From positions 1-6,062 of the forward strand of contig QMWA01000108.1 of NCBI GenBank assembly GCA_003661385.1: a stretch of DNA of 6,062 nucleotides. The letters are read 5' to 3'. Numbering within the stretch: the stretch's first letter is position 1; each line of letters opens with the position of its first letter. The notes beneath the pieces are model-generated. The model saw only the letters and a list, made by a program, of their open reading frames with translations. It was not told the DNA's origin and searched no databases. Positions 5,833 to 6,062 of this stretch are shown here, piece after piece. The translations under genes were made by a program, and so were the position numbers. The DNA is from Thermoproteota archaeon (GTDB lineage: Archaea > Korarchaeota > Korarchaeia > B14-G2).

Positions 5833-5902
5833 TCAGCTAGCTCAGTAGACCCCTACCCCAGCTACAAGCTGTGCAGGGGTAGGGTGTCAGCCTGCTAGCT
5901 GA
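5833..5902. repeat. 70-nt imperfect hairpin, possible structured RNA or cis element
   Basis: The outer arms TCAGCTAGC (5833-5841) and GCTAGCTGA (5894-5902) pair over 9 bp. The inner arms CCCTACCCC (5851-5859) and GGGGTAGGG (5876-5884) pair over 9 bp, extended by GAC/GTC past one bulged base. The tip CAGCT/AGCTG (5859-5863 with 5867-5871) can pair around a 3-nt loop if one inner pair is given up. Internal loops of 9 nt on each side separate the arms. The outer arms use GCTAGC, which is common in this window, so the inner stem is the better evidence. It matches no RNA family I know. Confidence 0.45.
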
Positions 5903-6007
5903 GATGCTGCAGCCAGCTACGCTCATGGCATTCATCTGTCAGGGCAGACTGCAGTAGGACGGCATCTCCCGGCTGTGAAGACAGTTTGCACCAAGCTTCT
6001 ACTTGGA

Positions 6008-6028
6008 AAAGTTAATTAACATAAAACA
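6008..6028. promoter_or_regulatory. AT-rich, possibly bidirectional promoter
   Basis: The stretch contains the 10-bp palindrome GTTAATTAAC (6011-6020) and ATAAAAC (6021-6027). Read on the minus strand, GTTTTATGTTAA could be a TATA box giving a start near 5997 and a leader of about 310 nt for the transporter cluster. On the plus strand the same bases could serve a gene starting near 6057. Confidence 0.4.
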
Positions 6029-6056
6029 CGTGTAGGATTCAGGTAGGTGTTGGCTT

Positions 6057-6062
6057 ATGAAG
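6057..6062 (+). CDS. Possible start of a divergent gene (partial, product unknown)
   Basis: An ATG at 6057-6059 begins Met-Lys at the window edge. AGGTAGGTG (6041-6049) is a good SD 7 nt upstream, and an AT-rich promoter-like stretch lies a further 15-30 nt up. Only two codons are visible, so no function can be given. A GTG at 6047 in another frame is an alternative start. Confidence 0.3.

Larger units (their letters stand above)
5686..6056. other. Long gene-poor leader/intergenic region of the transporter cluster
   Basis: About 370 nt without a conventional gene, long compared with the 1-127 nt gaps elsewhere here. It holds an AT-rich promoter-like stretch at 6008-6028, a 70-nt hairpin, a 14-bp palindrome, a strong SD with two mini-ORFs, and a TATA-like box at 5716-5724. 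No tRNA T-arm, C/D-box pair or riboswitch core that I recognise is present. Confidence 0.6.

Noticed and set aside
5833-5902. tRNA gene, because TAGCTCAGT at 5838-5846 looks like a tRNA D-arm
   Set aside because: No T-arm GTTCRA motif, no acceptor stem and no anticodon arm of the right spacing. The folding is a single long hairpin.
5837-5935. 32-codon minus-strand ORF (starting MNAMSVAG) and an 8-codon ORF at 5791-5817
   Set aside because: The 32-codon ORF has no SD, is Cys/Ser-rich and crosses the hairpin, so chance is the best explanation. The 8-codon ORF follows the palindrome and has at most a partial SD.

Overview
The window is archaeal. The minus-strand genes use mostly AGG/AGA for arginine and much ATA for isoleucine. 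Their coding strand is purine-rich. Shine-Dalgarno (SD) sites resemble GGAGGTGA, GTG and TTG starts are used, TATA-like promoters are present, and one small gene belongs to DUF131, a family I know from archaea. Together these suggest a hyperthermophilic member of the Thermoproteota (Crenarchaeota). I cannot name the genus.

Almost everything is one minus-strand gene cluster, transcribed from right to left. It encodes a complete ABC importer of the hydrophobic/branched-chain amino acid (HAAT, Liv) family. In transcription order the genes are a 75-residue DUF131 membrane protein (5685-5458), a 129-residue zinc finger fused to a second DUF131-like membrane domain (5454-5065), permeases LivH (5063-4101) and LivM (4099-3065), binding protein LivK (2937-1591), and ATPases LivG (1564-809) and LivF (807-94). 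The first four genes are separated by only 1-3 nt. A 127-nt gap before livK holds a small hairpin, a good TATA box and a strong SD, so livK-livG-livF probably has its own start of transcription. LivK would capture the amino acid outside the cell, LivH and LivM form the channel, and LivG and LivF drive transport with ATP. The two DUF131 proteins are possible accessory membrane subunits of unknown function.

The right flank (5686-6056, about 370 nt without a conventional gene) is the least ordinary part. Reading from 6062 downward it has an AT-rich, possibly two-way promoter, a 70-nt imperfect hairpin (5833-5902) and a perfect 14-bp palindrome (5817-5830). A strong SD (5784-5792) then serves a 7-codon mini-ORF, which is followed one nucleotide later by a 15-codon mini-ORF in which 9 residues are Leu, Val or Ile. 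This looks like a regulatory leader for an amino-acid transporter, but that is inference.

At the left edge an open plus-strand frame ends at 86, converging on livF, and is probably the C-terminus of a neighbouring gene. At the right edge a plus-strand gene may begin at 6057. Neither can be identified. I see no CRISPR array, transposon, tRNA or rRNA.
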